Source of the DNA: an uncultured Sutterella sp.
Lineage (GTDB): Bacteria > Pseudomonadota > Gammaproteobacteria > Burkholderiales > Burkholderiaceae_F
Assembly: GCA_905192805.1 (NCBI GenBank)
Contig: CAJJMF010000154.1
Location: 1-5,929 of the forward strand
Reading direction: 5' to 3'
Length of the DNA: 5,929 nt
The position numbers and the translations under genes were made by a program. Each line of letters opens with the position of its first letter. The stretch's first letter is position 1. The notes under the pieces were generated by a model that saw only the letters and a list, made by a program, of their open reading frames with translations, ran no database searches and had not been told where the DNA came from. Shown one piece after another: positions 5,760 to 5,929 of the stretch.

Positions 5760-5788
5760 ATTATCTAACTTTAATCGCTAAACGTTAT
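5760..5788 (-). promoter_or_regulatory. Alternative candidate promoter for the autotransporter
   Basis: On the minus strand GATAAT (5765-5760) matches 5 of 6 bases of a -10 box in very AT-rich sequence. The hexamer 17 bp upstream (ATAACG, 5788-5783) matches the -35 consensus at only 3 of 6. If used, the leader would be about 170 nt and would include the dyad, the palindrome and the hairpin downstream. Weak prediction. Confidence 0.25.
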
Positions 5789-5929
5789 TTTTATTGGGTA
5801 CACTAAAAAAATCTTTACTGATTGATTGTGTGACAGGCCTATTGCGACTTGAAATACAAAATTCCCCTCAATAACACTTCCTATACTTAACCAAATACAC
5901 AACATTCATTTAAATTAAGACAAACAATC

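Larger units (their letters stand above)
5641..5929. other. AT-rich upstream intergenic region
   Basis: No gene seen. By count 86 of 289 bases are G or C (about 30%), far below the adjacent gene. It holds the elements listed separately plus a 10-bp direct repeat, ACAAACAATC, at 5691-5700 and at the window edge 5920-5929. TATACT at 5882-5887 (+) resembles a -10 box for a possible divergent gene beyond the window, but no -35 sits at the right distance. Confidence 0.6.

Noticed and set aside
5882..5887. TATACT as the -10 of a divergent plus-strand promoter.
   Set aside because: No -35 hexamer at 16-18 bp (the closest TTGAAA is 27 bp upstream) and no plus-strand gene within the window.

Overview
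The window is dominated by one very large minus-strand gene (184-5580, 1798 codons). It encodes a type Va (classical) autotransporter with an extended signal peptide (ESPR), a long repeat-rich beta-helical passenger and a C-terminal outer-membrane beta-barrel ending in Phe. The ESPR, the absence of cysteine from the predicted protein, the barrel and the terminal YVF all indicate a Gram-negative host. ESPRs are known from Beta- and Gammaproteobacteria. The wording of the signal peptide and of the pre-barrel module (FLDPEW, GRNSLAVIG) resembles what I recall of gut Burkholderiales of the Sutterella/Parasutterella group; that taxonomic guess is from memory and unverified.

Layout from left to right. 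Positions 1-95 hold no recognisable gene. Positions 101-130 form a strong intrinsic terminator for the minus strand, and 143-174 a second hairpin just after the stop codon. Positions 184-5580 are the autotransporter, read right to left. Within it, from the N-terminus, come the signal peptide (5428-5580), a domain of TN-x-G-(T/S)-I rungs (about 4800-5235), four copies of a 176-205 residue repeat (units A-D, about 2341-4614), a heterogeneous beta-rich stretch, a conserved-looking junction module and linker helix, and the translocator barrel (187-954). Units B and C share a 389-nt block that is identical at every base, which points to recent duplication or gene conversion.

Positions 5581-5929 are a non-coding leader and promoter region. 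GC is about 30% over 5641-5929, against about half in the gene. It contains a compound hairpin next to the ribosome-binding site, a TTGAC-N4-GTCAA dyad, a 14-bp AT-rich palindrome and two GATC sites 11 bp apart.

The picture is a single, monocistronic, independently terminated surface-protein gene. I saw no enzyme motif in the passenger, so an adhesin or structural surface role is the most likely reading. No tRNA, rRNA, CRISPR array, complete mobile element or multi-gene system was seen.
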